Shown: positions 1-9,364 of the stretch, piece by piece | How the letters are laid out: every line of letters starts with the position of its first letter | Numbering within the stretch: the stretch's first letter is position 1 | Source: Desulfatitalea alkaliphila | GTDB taxonomy: Bacteria > Desulfobacterota > Desulfobacteria > Desulfobacterales > Desulfosarcinaceae | Assembly: GCF_022968795.1 (NCBI RefSeq) | Contig: NZ_JALJRB010000013.1 | Span: 56,292 to 120,291, forward strand | Length of the DNA: 64,000 bases | Direction of reading: 5' to 3' | Position numbers and translations under genes: made by a program | Notes under the pieces: generated by a model | Database searches by the model: none | What the model was told of the DNA's origin: nothing | The model's input: only the letters and a program-made list of their open reading frames with translations

Positions 1-124
1 CGGTTTATAGTTCTGCGGGACCGTCCCGCGTTATGTCCAATGACGCTTATATCCCCTTGGAAATCAAGTGTTTGCAGAGATGTTTCTGCATTAAAACGAC
101 AACCCTAAAACAAAGGAGCGCAAC
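1..124. other. Leader segment with two inverted repeats, no gene
   Basis: No coding sequence is supported here. Two inverted repeats are visible. GCGGGA/TCCCGC at 15-29 is followed by only a weak T content, so it is a poor intrinsic terminator. TGCAGA/TCTGCA at 73-90 is followed by TTAAAA. They may mark the end of an upstream gene outside the window or the mRNA leader of the lipoprotein gene, whose ribosome site (aaaggagcg) is at 112-120. No copy of the phage's repeated promoter-like element is present. Confidence 0.4.
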
Positions 125-397
125 ATGTTAAAGAAAGCACTCGAATGGGTAGTCCCATTGACGCTGGCCGGTATGGTTGCTGGCTGCGCCACGTACAGGC
201 CGCCTGAGCAGATTCAGTCGGCAACATCCACCCTGAACCGCTACACCCCGGAATATGTCCGGGAGGCAAACAAGGCTTTGGTTGAATCCAACCACCCTGA
301 TGCGGAACGTCTGGTCGGAATCGGCCTGCGTCTGCAGACAGCCATTGATTCACTGGATAGCTGGGCGAACACAAACCCGGAGGACAGTGAACAATGA
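125..397 (+). CDS. Small predicted lipoprotein of phage late region
   Basis: This 90-residue protein starts with a lysine pair and a hydrophobic stretch ending in a lipobox, V18-A19-G20-C21. Signal peptidase II would therefore be expected to cleave before C21 and lipidate it. The remaining ~70 residues are polar and probably helical, with no recognised domain. The start has a good ribosome site (AAAGGAG). Its stop overlaps the next start (ATGA), so the two are coupled. Lipoproteins next to phage lysis or packaging genes are sometimes outer spanins or superinfection-exclusion proteins. Neither role is shown by the sequence, and no inner-spanin partner with a transmembrane helix is adjacent. 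Confidence 0.7.
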   Translation: MLKKALEWVVPLTLAGMVAGCATYRPPEQIQSATSTLNRYTPEYVREANKALVESNHPDAERLVGIGLRLQTAIDSLDSWANTNPEDSEQ

Positions 398-672
398 AAC
401 AGATACTCGAACAAAACAGCGATGCGATCCGGGAGGCCGGTCAGGCACTGGTCGATATCGGCTCTGAGCTGGCGGCCGGGCGCATAGACGACGCATTCGA
501 ACGTATGGAAGCCGCCCGTCAGAAATACGTGGAATGGCAGGAACTCGATCAGGCCATTCTGGATATAGAGGAAGCTGTCAGTAACAGGACGAACACATTG
601 GCGGTTCAGCAGATCCTCACAGAGCTGATCTCATCGGTTCTTGGAATTGCCATCCGTAAAGAGATGAATTGA
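394..672 (+). CDS. Small helical protein before terminase, unknown
   Basis: 92 residues, acidic, and almost entirely helix-forming by composition, with no cysteines and no signal peptide. It overlaps the lipoprotein gene by four bases and the terminase start by one base (TGATG), which indicates translational coupling. Its position directly before the large terminase is where small terminase subunits usually lie, but I see no helix-turn-helix or other small-terminase signature. I therefore leave it as unknown. The C-terminal 25 residues are hydrophobic enough to pack in an oligomer. Confidence 0.65.
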   Translation: MKQILEQNSDAIREAGQALVDIGSELAAGRIDDAFERMEAARQKYVEWQELDQAILDIEEAVSNRTNTLAVQQILTELISSVLGIAIRKEMN

Positions 673-2195
673 TGGGTGTCTCTGATAAGGAGCGCAGGCT
701 GGCCGAAACACTCCGTGACCCGGTCTTGTGGGGACAGGCATATCTCTACAACCGGGACGGTTCGGCACGCTCGTATTGGGATCACCAGAAGGAAGACCTC
801 CGCTGTTCCCACAAAAACATCATCCACCTCGATGGCCGTGACGTTGGCAAGTCGATCGTGCTTTCGACGGATGCACTGCACTATACCTTCACGACTCGCG
901 GCGGACAGGGATTGATTGCCGCTCCTCATCAGGGACATCTGGACACGGTCATCGAGGAAATCGAATACCAGCTGGATCACAATGAAGACTTGATGAACAG
1001 CATTGCCATCTCGAAATACGGCAAACCCAAAATAACCCGGAAGCCATACTTCCGACTGGAGTTTACCAATGGCTCCGTGATCTATTTCCGTCCGGCTGGT
1101 GCGTATGGCGATGCATTCCGCTCGCTTCATGTAGACCGAGTTTGGGTAGATGAAGGCGCGTGGCTTTCCGAGCGTGCATGGAAGGCGCTCAGACAATGCT
1201 TGAAAACAGGCGGCCGCCTGAAAATCTATTCCACCCCCAATGGCCTGAGAAACACTACCTACTATCGGCTGACCCTGTCGGAACAATTCAAGGTGTTCCG
1301 CTGGGCCTCTTGGCTCAATCCATTCTGGACGGCTGAACGGGAATCGGAGCTGCTGGAGTTTTATGGCGGCAAAGACACATCGGGCTGGCAGCATGAGGTT
1401 GCCGGGGAACACGGGAAGCCTTCCTACGGAACGTTTAATGTTGAGCAGTTCAATCTCTGCCGACAGGAATTGCTGGAATATCAGAAGGTCACCATCACCG
1501 ATACCGAGCTGCGTGATTGTGAAACAGAGGAAGCCGCCTATGACCGGCTTGAACTGCTGCTCAACCTCACGCCCCGAACCGGGTTATTCTGGATTGGCGG
1601 TGACCTTGGATATACCAATGACCCGACCGAGCTGGTTATCTTTCAGGAAGCCGAGGTGGGTGATCGCAGCATCCTGAAACTGGTGCTGCGTATTCACATG
1701 GAGCATGTTTCGTATCCGCACATTGCCCAGACCATCGCACTGCTCGAGCGCTATTTCACTCCGGCGGGAATCGGCGTGGACAATGGCGGCAACGGTCTGG
1801 CCGTCGTGCAGGAACTGCTGACCCTCGACAAATACAAAGAGCTGGAATTGGAAGGCCGCTTGAAAGGCTTTGACTTCGGCGGCATGACCCGGCTCACCAT
1901 CCGAGATGGCAAGGAGATCAAGAAGCGGACAAAAGAGCTGATGACCAGCCTGATTAACGGTGCCCTCCAGCGCAAACAGATCATCTTCCCGTCAGACGAT
2001 CTGGAAATTGAAGACCAGTTCACCACCCAGACGTACACCCTGCGGGACGGTAAGATCATCTACTCCAAAGGCAACGACCACATAATCGATGCGGTCCGCT
2101 GTGCCATGCTCATTCGGGAGCAAGGCAACCTCGACCTTGCCGGTGAAGAGACCGTCTGGCTCAAGCCTGTTCTGACAGAGCCGGTCTTTATTTAA
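672..2195 (+). CDS. Phage terminase large subunit
   Basis: This is the DNA-packaging motor and headful/cos nuclease acting at the portal. The N-terminal ATPase has an atypical Walker A, GRDVGKS (K60, S61), with an arginine before the P-loop as is common in terminases. A Walker B, VWVDEG, has D160-E161. The C-terminal RNase H-like nuclease shows three spaced acids: D311 in GGDLGY, D370 in GVDNGG and D473 in IIDAVR. Length (507 residues) is usual. A TTG lies one codon upstream, but the ATG at 672 overlaps the preceding stop and is preferred. Downstream is the first copy of the repeated promoter-like element, then the portal gene. Confidence 0.95.
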   Translation: MGVSDKERRLAETLRDPVLWGQAYLYNRDGSARSYWDHQKEDLRCSHKNIIHLDGRDVGKSIVLSTDALHYTFTTRGGQGLIAAPHQGHLDTVIEEIEYQLDHNEDLMNSIAISKYGKPKITRKPYFRLEFTNGSVIYFRPAGAYGDAFRSLHVDRVWVDEGAWLSERAWKALRQCLKTGGRLKIYSTPNGLRNTTYYRLTLSEQFKVFRWASWLNPFWTAERESELLEFYGGKDTSGWQHEVAGEHGKPSYGTFNVEQFNLCRQELLEYQKVTITDTELRDCETEEAAYDRLELLLNLTPRTGLFWIGGDLGYTNDPTELVIFQEAEVGDRSILKLVLRIHMEHVSYPHIAQTIALLERYFTPAGIGVDNGGNGLAVVQELLTLDKYKELELEGRLKGFDFGGMTRLTIRDGKEIKKRTKELMTSLINGALQRKQIIFPSDDLEIEDQFTTQTYTLRDGKIIYSKGNDHIIDAVRCAMLIREQGNLDLAGEETVWLKPVLTEPVFI

Positions 2196-2204
2196 CCCTC
2201 CTTT

Positions 2205-2235
2205 CCGACGTTTTTCCTCTTTCTCCGGTAAGTAA
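2205..2235 (+). promoter_or_regulatory. Repeated phage promoter-like element, copy A
   Basis: CCGAC at 2205 and CCGGTAAGTAA at 2225-2235 are separated by exactly 20 bp start to start, as in five other copies in this window. It begins ten bases after the terminase stop and 106 bases before the portal GTG start. The leader downstream has a weak CCCC/GGGG hairpin (2256-2268). I interpret it as a late promoter for the portal and head-morphogenesis unit. Confidence 0.7.
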
Positions 2236-2310
2236 CCCCAGTGTTGCCGTGATCGCCCCACAGCGGGGAGATGTGCGGCCGTTAAACCGGAAACAACCCG
2301 AGAGGATTAC

Positions 2311-3816
2311 GTGGATACAAACGCCCAGCCAGATACCGAGCAGCCTAATAACGAATCCAATGGATATGCGATTGTGCCCATGGCCGCAGCGGCAGCCCTC
2401 GACGCATCGGCCTTTAGCAAGGTAAACGCGTCGGACGCGGTTCCGGCTACATGGGAAGAGCGAGCCAGAAAGGCTTGGGAATACTATGTCGAAGAGCCGC
2501 TGGTAAAGAACTGCGTCAATTCATGGCGCACCTTTGCGGTCGGGGATGAGATCAAAATTACCAGTGATGACGAGACTCTGAAAGATGATGCGGTCAACGC
2601 CGCATGGCGACTCAATGTCTCGGAGTTCATAAAGGACATGATCCTTCAGTTGCTGGTCAAAGGCGACGCAGTCGGCTTCAAACGATATGCAACTTCCGGT
2701 CAGGACATCGAGGAAGTGGTATGTGTCAATCCGGTTTCGGTGAAGGTGAAGTATGCACAAGGCGAACTTATCGAAGCCACCCAACATGCCGAAGATTCAG
2801 GTTCAGCCAGCGACCCCATCGACCTTCCGGTGGATCAGGTCATCCACTTGAAATGGGATGCCCCGGGCTTTTCACCAAGAGGCAATTCACTGGTTCTTCC
2901 CGCGTTTCAGGCCATTGAACTGCTGCGTGACTACCGCCGCGCCGAACAGGCCATTGCCAAGCGCTGGGCCACGCCGTTCCGCTTGCTCAAAGTGGGCGGT
3001 GCCTTCGGACAGAAGATGGTAATGCCGGACCAGCGAATGCTGGAACAGGTCCGCGACATGGTCAACAAGATGGATATGAAAAGCGGCCTTGTGGTCCCGT
3101 TTTATGTGAATGTGGAAACTCACGGCACCGACGGCCAGGTCCTTAATGTCGAGGACAAGGTCAAGGAGGTCAAAGAAGACATCGTAGTGGCTCTCGGCCT
3201 TTCCCGTTCCTTGGTGACCGGAGACGGTCCCAACTTTGCCACGGCCTCGGTGAGCATGCAGAAAATGATGGTCATGATCCGGGAGATCAAACAGGCCGCC
3301 CGCAAACTGCTCGACTGGGTCTTCGATGACTGGATGGAACTGAAAGGCCACGCCGACAAATCCCTGCAATTCATCTTCAATGACCTCGACCCAAGTGATG
3401 CCGTCGACTTCAAGAAGCTGCTCATCGAGCTGTATGACCGTAAACTGATCAGCCGTTCCAGCCTGCAGCTCAAGATGGATCTGGACCCGGATATCGAAGC
3501 TGCCAACCGCGAGACCGAACGTAAGAACATCGACCTGATGGATGAAAAACAGGTGAAACCGGTCGTCGATATGGTGGTTTCCGGAATCATGAGTGTACCC
3601 AGCGCAAGAAAGATGCTCGGTATTCCCGCTGACGGCAATGATCTCGATACCGAGGCACACAATCACTATACAGAGGAACTGGAAGCAACGGCGGCGACCT
3701 CCCTGTGTGATGAGTGCAGCCACTTCAATCCCGATTCCAACCGCTGCCGGGTACACAACACCGAGCGCACTTTCGATTCCCCGGCCTGCAGATTCATTGA
3801 CCGCCGGGAATCCTGA
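2311..3816 (+). CDS. Phage portal protein
   Basis: 501 residues. Forms the dodecameric portal at the head vertex through which DNA is packaged and ejected. Portal-family features include the position directly after the terminase, a central segment around DQVIHLKWDAPGFSPRGNSL, a helical stem region with KEVKEDIVVALGLSRSLVTG, and C-terminal helices ending in a crown-like tail. The last ~35 residues carry a cysteine cluster (C-x2-C ... C ... C) that could bind zinc, which is unusual for portals. The start is GTG with GAGAGGA upstream; no better ATG exists. Three bases separate it from the head-morphogenesis gene. Confidence 0.9.
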   Translation: MDTNAQPDTEQPNNESNGYAIVPMAAAAALDASAFSKVNASDAVPATWEERARKAWEYYVEEPLVKNCVNSWRTFAVGDEIKITSDDETLKDDAVNAAWRLNVSEFIKDMILQLLVKGDAVGFKRYATSGQDIEEVVCVNPVSVKVKYAQGELIEATQHAEDSGSASDPIDLPVDQVIHLKWDAPGFSPRGNSLVLPAFQAIELLRDYRRAEQAIAKRWATPFRLLKVGGAFGQKMVMPDQRMLEQVRDMVNKMDMKSGLVVPFYVNVETHGTDGQVLNVEDKVKEVKEDIVVALGLSRSLVTGDGPNFATASVSMQKMMVMIREIKQAARKLLDWVFDDWMELKGHADKSLQFIFNDLDPSDAVDFKKLLIELYDRKLISRSSLQLKMDLDPDIEAANRETERKNIDLMDEKQVKPVVDMVVSGIMSVPSARKMLGIPADGNDLDTEAHNHYTEELEATAATSLCDECSHFNPDSNRCRVHNTERTFDSPACRFIDRRES

Positions 3817-3818
3817 CC

Positions 3819-6800
3819 ATGCCTTCCGACCTTAAAGAACGCATTCAGGCGGCAACGCTCAAAAGTCTGAAATCCCGTAACAGCTACAACGATTCCATTA
3901 CCGCCCAACTGACTCAGTCCCTCAACAAGGCTGAACAGGAAGTGGCTCAGGCCATATTGAAATACCGCAGTCTTGGATCTCTGCCGGACAACAAGCTGGC
4001 TGCGTTGAAAGGTCTGGAGAAACTTCAGGGCGAGCTGGACGATGTTCTGCGTCAGTTGAAGCGTGACCAGACGCTCGTCTTCCGCAAGAGCACCAAGGAC
4101 GCTTTCAAAGGCGGAATCGCTCAAGGCATCAGCGAACTGACATCCGCATCACTGCCTTTCTATGCCGACCTGAAACCTGAAGGTATCGATAAGCTGGCCA
4201 CCAAAGTGTTCACAATCGTCGACACCAATGCCCTCGACTTCATGACGCAGTACAACCTGACGCTTGCCGGTGATGTCCATCGTGAGCTGTCAGATGGTAT
4301 CAAACGGACAATTCTGAGCGGGATAGCCACAGGCAAAGGCGCAGATGATATTGTCCGGGACCTCGGCAAAGTCATCATCGACAAAGACTCGTTCAGACAG
4401 GCTGGCAGTCGCGTGTTCAGCAAGGCGCAGTACCGCATGGAAATGATCGCCCGGACTGAAGTCTTGCGGTCGCACAATATGGGGCGGCTGAAATTCCATG
4501 AGCGAGTCGGTGTTCAGAGACTTGAATGGATGGCCATGAATGATGAGAGAACCTGCCCGGTGTGTGGACCTCTCGACGGCAAGACATTCCCCATCGATAA
4601 ATTCCCCCAACAACCCGCACATCCGCATTGCCGCTGCACAAACCTTGTCGCGTGGCCCATGAGTATCTGCGGCTCCGACTTGTCTGCACAGGCGGCACCC
4701 ACGGCTTCACAGGGCGATGCCTGCATACTGCCCCCGCATGCGCTGGAGGGAATGGCCGACGCTCAGGCAAAAGAGAACGCCAAACTGAAGGATGCATTTG
4801 AAAACGGAAACGCCGATGACCTTACAGCACTCACCGTAAAACAGCTCCAGACACTCTCAAAAGAAAACGGCATCTCTATTGCCCGCACCAAGGCCGACTT
4901 CATCAAGCTGCTCGATCAGGCAGAGCCGGGAATAGACCACAGCACACTTTCAGGGACCGGACTGAAGGCAAAGCTCAAAGAGCACAAGATCGGCCTGCTC
5001 CGGACAAAGGAAGATTTGATCGGGCTGTTGTCTCAAAAACAGGCTGAACTCAAACAAGCACAACTCATTGCCCAGCAGATGTCTAAACTACCACCGGTGG
5101 AAGGACTCGATGGCATGCCGGTATCCCAGCTCAAAGAGATGGCCAAAAGCAACGGCATCTCCCTGAATATGACCAAGCAGGAGACCATCGAGTTACTGGA
5201 CAAACTCGAGCCGGGCATCGACCACACCTCCCTGAAGGGAAAAGAGCTGCTGGCAAAGAAAAAACAGTACGGAATCGGTGTCCTGAAAAACAAGCAACAG
5301 CTCGTTGAGGCACTCCAGAAAAAGGCCGGAACGGATCTGGCGGAATCAGCCAAAAAGAAAGCCGCCGATGAAGCCAAACAGCTTCTGGTGAAAAAACAGA
5401 AAGAGCTGGTCGAAAAGGCTGCGGCCGGAGTTCACCTGCCGGAATCCCCGTTGGACTACACAAGTTTTATCAGCCAGGTATCTGATGCGGAAAAAGCTCT
5501 GGCATCGGCGAAGGAACTGCCTCAGGAGTTGCTTGCCGGGCATGCCAAGGAAATCGCTCTCAAAAAGCAGCTCTTTCAGGAGCAAATATCCAAACTCAAG
5601 TCTTCGGAGCTTAAATCCATCGCCAAGGATACGCAGCTCAAACACTGGCAATGGGCAAGCAAGGATGACCTCGTCACGCTCTTTACTGAAACTGACCCCG
5701 GGAAGATCGGAGAAGCGCAATCCAATATCGAGAGTAAATGGCAGAAATGGGCTGAAAAGCATAGCGGCAAAAAAGCGAAGATTGCTCCTGCAAAAGAGAA
5801 AAAACCAGCGCCTAAACCATCTGTTGAACCCAAAGCCAAACCACCATCCTTTGCCCAGAAAGGTGCTGAATTTGAAACCGCCGATCAGAAATGGAATGAA
5901 AAATCAGCGACCGGAAAATTCAATAAGTCAGGCAAGGCCAATGTCGGCGGAGCGCATGAAAAAGAGTTTTGGACCGATGAGAATGGCGATAAATGGCTGT
6001 TTAAACCGGCCAAGAAATCCAAGGACAACTTCATCGCTCATGGTGAGGAAGCCGCATACAAAATCGGGCGTCTGATCGACCCGGATGCAATCGAGGTTCG
6101 AAATATCCAGTTGAACGGAAGGACCGGTTCCATTCAGAAATGGCGCACGGACCTGAAGTCAGAAATCGACTTCAGAAACATACTCCCGGAGGACCTGACC
6201 ACCGTTGAGCTTGAACAGCTGCAGCGGGAACATGTTGTCGACTGGCTTATCGCCAACCACGACGGACACTCCAAACAGTTCATCCGTGGAAGAAACGGCC
6301 ATGTATATGGCATCGACAAGGGGCAGGCATTCAAACACCTCGGCAAGGACAATCTTTCTCTGGATTACCATCCCAACAGCGCCTTTGGTGAAGAAGAACC
6401 TTTTTACAATAAGGTTTTTCGGGCAGCCAAGGACGGCAAGGTCAACTTCGATCCTCAGGTCACCCTGAAGTACATTCAGGAGGTCGAAAAGATATCTGAC
6501 GACACATATCTCGATATCATCCGGCCCTATGCCGAGGGGCGTTTCGGAAAAGACAAAATCGGGCTGGATAAATTCTATGAGCAGGCGCTTCAGCGCAAAC
6601 ATGATCTGCGGAAGGATTTCGAGCGCTATTACGGGGATGTTTTAGGTCGGAAAGATTTCAGTTTCTCATCACTGCAGACCAAACCCGGGATCAAAAAGCT
6701 GCTGCAGGATGCGGATGAAAAAATCATCGATGATGCCGGTAAACTCGGATGGCAGGGAAAAACCCTGCCGTTTGACAGTGGCGATGTCGAAGACCAGAAC

Positions 6801-8390
6801 GCGCTGATATTCACAGAGACCTTCAAAGGCAAACAACGCACCGTTGTCAAAATGAAGATCCGACCGGATACGGATTCCAAAATCACCGCTCTGCTTCGGG
6901 AACAGCTGGATCTTGTCGAACTCAAGAAAGGCCAGCCTTTGCAGGACGACACCTTTTTTTCGACCATTCTGGAAGCCGTGAAGAACGTCAATTTTCATGT
7001 CGGTGACGGGAATTATAACCGGACCAAACTGGCGAAAGCAGAGAAGCTTCGAACCCGTTTGCTTGTGCTTGCCCGCAGCAAAGATCCGGAAGTCAAAAAG
7101 ATGGCCGACAGCTATATCAAATGGCTGGATGAAATCAAAGAGGCGGTCGACTGGGACCGCGCCACCAACGGTGTCTTTGAACAGTACCTTCCCGAGCTGC
7201 CGAAGCAGGTCAAGCCCAAGAAACCGGATTTCAAGGTTACCAGAGGCAAGGTCACTCACACCAAGAGGCGCATCAGCGGCGGCAAGATAACCGTCGAGAT
7301 GGATGATGTCGATAATTACGGGATGTTCAACCGGGATTCGAGGATGCAGGACGGCCTTCAATTCACCGCCGATTTTGACGACGGTACACGTCTTAAATAC
7401 CGACCATGGGACAATACAAACCTTTATGCCCAGCGAGGAGAGCTGGAGATTGTGATCGATGGTGATGCCAGCGGCAAGAAGGTCGAAGCCCTGATGACCA
7501 AACTGGATAAACTCGGCATCGATGCACGGATTTCTTCACCCGAGAACGCCGAGCAGATGTATCTGGAAAAGATGGCTTACATCCGGAAAGTGGACCACAC
7601 CGCAGAATACAAGCGGCTTCAAAAAAGGCTGGATGACCGCGATGCATCAGTCAATGAGCGGGTACAGACTCTTCGTGGTTACTGGCAAAAAGAACTCAAT
7701 GTTGATGATATCACCAAACTGCCGGATTATGACCCGATGGGCGCTTATCAGGCCGGTTTTCTCGATCGCGGGCTGAAAGGCGGATATCGCCACCAGTACC
7801 GGTTCGACATCACTGAAGAGGATCTGGAAAAGAAAATGAAGGATTACTCTCTGGTTCATCGCCTGACCAATAATGAAGGCATGTCCGATTTCATCGACAC
7901 CATCCTTGAAAACAATGGCGCTATGGTCAGCACGGTCGAAAAGATGCGTATGGGAGTTCCTCCCGGTGGCATGTCCCCGGTGGCGGACATGCAGACAGGC
8001 GGAGCCAGTTATTTCTTTACCCGGATTCAGAAAAAACCAACCCGCGATGCCCCTCCGGCACTGTATTTCAAAAAGAGCATGCTGCGGCGCATGGATGCGA
8101 TCAGCTACAGCCACGATGCCTATGGCAAGGTTGTGGATGATTATGTCCGGAAAAACCGTGGTAACAACATCGACGACTGGAAAAACTTTTCGGGCAAGAG
8201 CGGCAATGAGACCATCTTCAAGTATTCGGTGACACTGCTGGACAATATCGAATACATCGTGGCCAATTCAGCCGCCGAGCGTCAGAAGATTATCAAGAGC
8301 TTCACCTCCCGTGGGAACAAGAAGCTGCCCGACGGCCGCAAGATAGAAGACATCGTTCACACACCGAGTACGTGGAATACGAGGAAATGA
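3819..8390 (+). CDS. Giant minor head protein: SPP1 gp7-like, SAP repeats, kinase-like domain
   Basis: 1523 residues, about four times a normal minor head protein. Residues ~1-285 match the SPP1 gp7/Mu F head-morphogenesis family: IARTEVLRSHN, then CPVC (C246, C249), LDGKTF and HPHCRC near 268. Residues ~335-405 and ~426-497 are two copies of a SAP/HeH-like helical unit, each containing an LxPGIDH motif, and are possible DNA-binding elements. Residues ~708-900 resemble a HipA/phosphatidylinositol-kinase fold: ANHDGHSKQF (D815) and GIDKGQAF (D833), corresponding to catalytic and metal-binding positions, although the usual Asn is Gln. The last ~600 residues are unrecognised and may be ejected with the DNA. 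Domain calls beyond the N-terminus are inference from motif shape. Confidence 0.8.
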   Translation: MPSDLKERIQAATLKSLKSRNSYNDSITAQLTQSLNKAEQEVAQAILKYRSLGSLPDNKLAALKGLEKLQGELDDVLRQLKRDQTLVFRKSTKDAFKGGIAQGISELTSASLPFYADLKPEGIDKLATKVFTIVDTNALDFMTQYNLTLAGDVHRELSDGIKRTILSGIATGKGADDIVRDLGKVIIDKDSFRQAGSRVFSKAQYRMEMIARTEVLRSHNMGRLKFHERVGVQRLEWMAMNDERTCPVCGPLDGKTFPIDKFPQQPAHPHCRCTNLVAWPMSICGSDLSAQAAPTASQGDACILPPHALEGMADAQAKENAKLKDAFENGNADDLTALTVKQLQTLSKENGISIARTKADFIKLLDQAEPGIDHSTLSGTGLKAKLKEHKIGLLRTKEDLIGLLSQKQAELKQAQLIAQQMSKLPPVEGLDGMPVSQLKEMAKSNGISLNMTKQETIELLDKLEPGIDHTSLKGKELLAKKKQYGIGVLKNKQQLVEALQKKAGTDLAESAKKKAADEAKQLLVKKQKELVEKAAAGVHLPESPLDYTSFISQVSDAEKALASAKELPQELLAGHAKEIALKKQLFQEQISKLKSSELKSIAKDTQLKHWQWASKDDLVTLFTETDPGKIGEAQSNIESKWQKWAEKHSGKKAKIAPAKEKKPAPKPSVEPKAKPPSFAQKGAEFETADQKWNEKSATGKFNKSGKANVGGAHEKEFWTDENGDKWLFKPAKKSKDNFIAHGEEAAYKIGRLIDPDAIEVRNIQLNGRTGSIQKWRTDLKSEIDFRNILPEDLTTVELEQLQREHVVDWLIANHDGHSKQFIRGRNGHVYGIDKGQAFKHLGKDNLSLDYHPNSAFGEEEPFYNKVFRAAKDGKVNFDPQVTLKYIQEVEKISDDTYLDIIRPYAEGRFGKDKIGLDKFYEQALQRKHDLRKDFERYYGDVLGRKDFSFSSLQTKPGIKKLLQDADEKIIDDAGKLGWQGKTLPFDSGDVEDQNALIFTETFKGKQRTVVKMKIRPDTDSKITALLREQLDLVELKKGQPLQDDTFFSTILEAVKNVNFHVGDGNYNRTKLAKAEKLRTRLLVLARSKDPEVKKMADSYIKWLDEIKEAVDWDRATNGVFEQYLPELPKQVKPKKPDFKVTRGKVTHTKRRISGGKITVEMDDVDNYGMFNRDSRMQDGLQFTADFDDGTRLKYRPWDNTNLYAQRGELEIVIDGDASGKKVEALMTKLDKLGIDARISSPENAEQMYLEKMAYIRKVDHTAEYKRLQKRLDDRDASVNERVQTLRGYWQKELNVDDITKLPDYDPMGAYQAGFLDRGLKGGYRHQYRFDITEEDLEKKMKDYSLVHRLTNNEGMSDFIDTILENNGAMVSTVEKMRMGVPPGGMSPVADMQTGGASYFFTRIQKKPTRDAPPALYFKKSMLRRMDAISYSHDAYGKVVDDYVRKNRGNNIDDWKNFSGKSGNETIFKYSVTLLDNIEYIVANSAAERQKIIKSFTSRGNKKLPDGRKIEDIVHTPSTWNTRK

Positions 8391-8391
8391 T

Positions 8392-8901
8392 ATGGAAAAC
8401 ATAATTACAGAGGAAAAATCTCGCATCCAGAGGCAGTTTCATTGGCTCAATGAGCGCGGGTGCCGTTTGCAGGTTCGGGAACGTGGCGGTGAAAACTTTA
8501 TCGACACCATTACCGCAGAGCTGACGGTAACAAGGATTGCACCGCATTTCGATGCTTCTGGGAAAATCATCCGAACGGACTTCTGGTTGCTATGGAAGGA
8601 GCTCGGTTATCAGGAAGGTTTCAATTACAGCCATACGATCAAGGTCGTCAATATATCCGTGGACGACACGCTGACGGCGCAATCAGGTGGATCTGAAATC
8701 AATGCATGGCTGATTGTCGAGCTGACCGATGATCTGGACCGCATTTACAACCTTGAAATGATCGAGCCCGTTTCCGAACCGGCTCATGCCAAGCAGTGGG
8801 AGGCATGGCTGGCATTCAGAAAAAACAACCGGGATCTGTTCCAGCGCATCGATTCTGAGATCCTTGCTGAACACATCAAGATTGCGGAGGACTGGCAATG
8901 A
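8392..8901 (+). CDS. Unknown phage head-region protein
   Basis: 169 residues, soluble, with no signal peptide, membrane segment or recognised motif. It starts one base after the preceding stop with GAGGAAA as ribosome site, and its own stop overlaps the next gene by four bases. A mix of beta-rich N-terminal half (alternating hydrophobics around residues 30-110) and helical C-terminal half is suggested by composition. Placement between the minor head protein and the protease points to a head or assembly role. I do not recognise a family. Confidence 0.7.
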   Translation: MENIITEEKSRIQRQFHWLNERGCRLQVRERGGENFIDTITAELTVTRIAPHFDASGKIIRTDFWLLWKELGYQEGFNYSHTIKVVNISVDDTLTAQSGGSEINAWLIVELTDDLDRIYNLEMIEPVSEPAHAKQWEAWLAFRKNNRDLFQRIDSEILAEHIKIAEDWQ

Positions 8902-9251
8902 AGCTGAGATACATGATTGATTCCATCCTCGTTGATCCCAAAGCGGCAGTTCCAGAATATCGGCCTGTCGGTGTTTGGGTGCAAGGTCCCGGCCCGGGCC
9001 TCGATATTGAAATGTTCTACCCGAACAACAGTCGGGGCGATATTCAGGATCGCCGTGAACAGGCACACTGGATCATCAACCGGCTGGTTGAAAGCGATGC
9101 TTTGACCATCCCGGATGATTTTCTGGAGTATCACCGCCAGAGCCGGTCTCCCTATGACGGCGTGTTTTCCGAACAGGTCGAAACAGGGGAATACCCGTCC
9201 GTAAACGCCTGTGGTCTTGCTGTTTTGCAGTTTTTGAAGATTCCCGCCTAA
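8898..9251 (+). CDS. Unknown small phage protein
   Basis: 117 residues, acidic, with a Gly/Pro-rich stretch (VQGPGPGLDIE) at residues 28-38 and otherwise no recognised motif. The start overlaps the upstream stop (ATGA), so it belongs to the same transcription unit. It is the last gene before the second copy of the repeated promoter-like element. Function unknown. Confidence 0.65.
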   Translation: MKLRYMIDSILVDPKAAVPEYRPVGVWVQGPGPGLDIEMFYPNNSRGDIQDRREQAHWIINRLVESDALTIPDDFLEYHRQSRSPYDGVFSEQVETGEYPSVNACGLAVLQFLKIPA

Positions 9252-9268
9252 AAAAGCAGACGCCGTTC

Positions 9269-9299
9269 CGACACATTTCAAAGCCTTCCGGTAAGTAAT
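9269..9299 (+). promoter_or_regulatory. Repeated phage promoter-like element, copy B
   Basis: CCGACAC at 9269 and CCGGTAAGTAA at 9289-9299, spacing 20 bp. It begins 18 bases after a stop codon. The ~65-base leader contains a CCCG/CGGG hairpin (9319-9333) and ends in AACCGGAG, which serves as ribosome site for the methyltransferase-protease gene. Predicted to drive the protease-capsid-connector unit. Confidence 0.7.
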
Positions 9300-9364
9300 C
9301 GCTGAAACCTCCCGCTCGCCCGGTGCGATCGGGGCAAATAACAGTGATTGAACCGGAGAATTTG

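Noticed and set aside
15..29. GC-rich inverted repeat as a terminator
   Set aside because: The stem is only six pairs and is not followed by a T-run, so it is reported only as an inverted repeat.
2225..2235. GGTAAGT resembles a eukaryotic 5' splice site at the repeated elements
   Set aside because: All genes around it are compact bacterial/phage genes, and the copies lie between genes with fixed spacing to CCGAC. A DNA promoter explains the pattern better than an intron.
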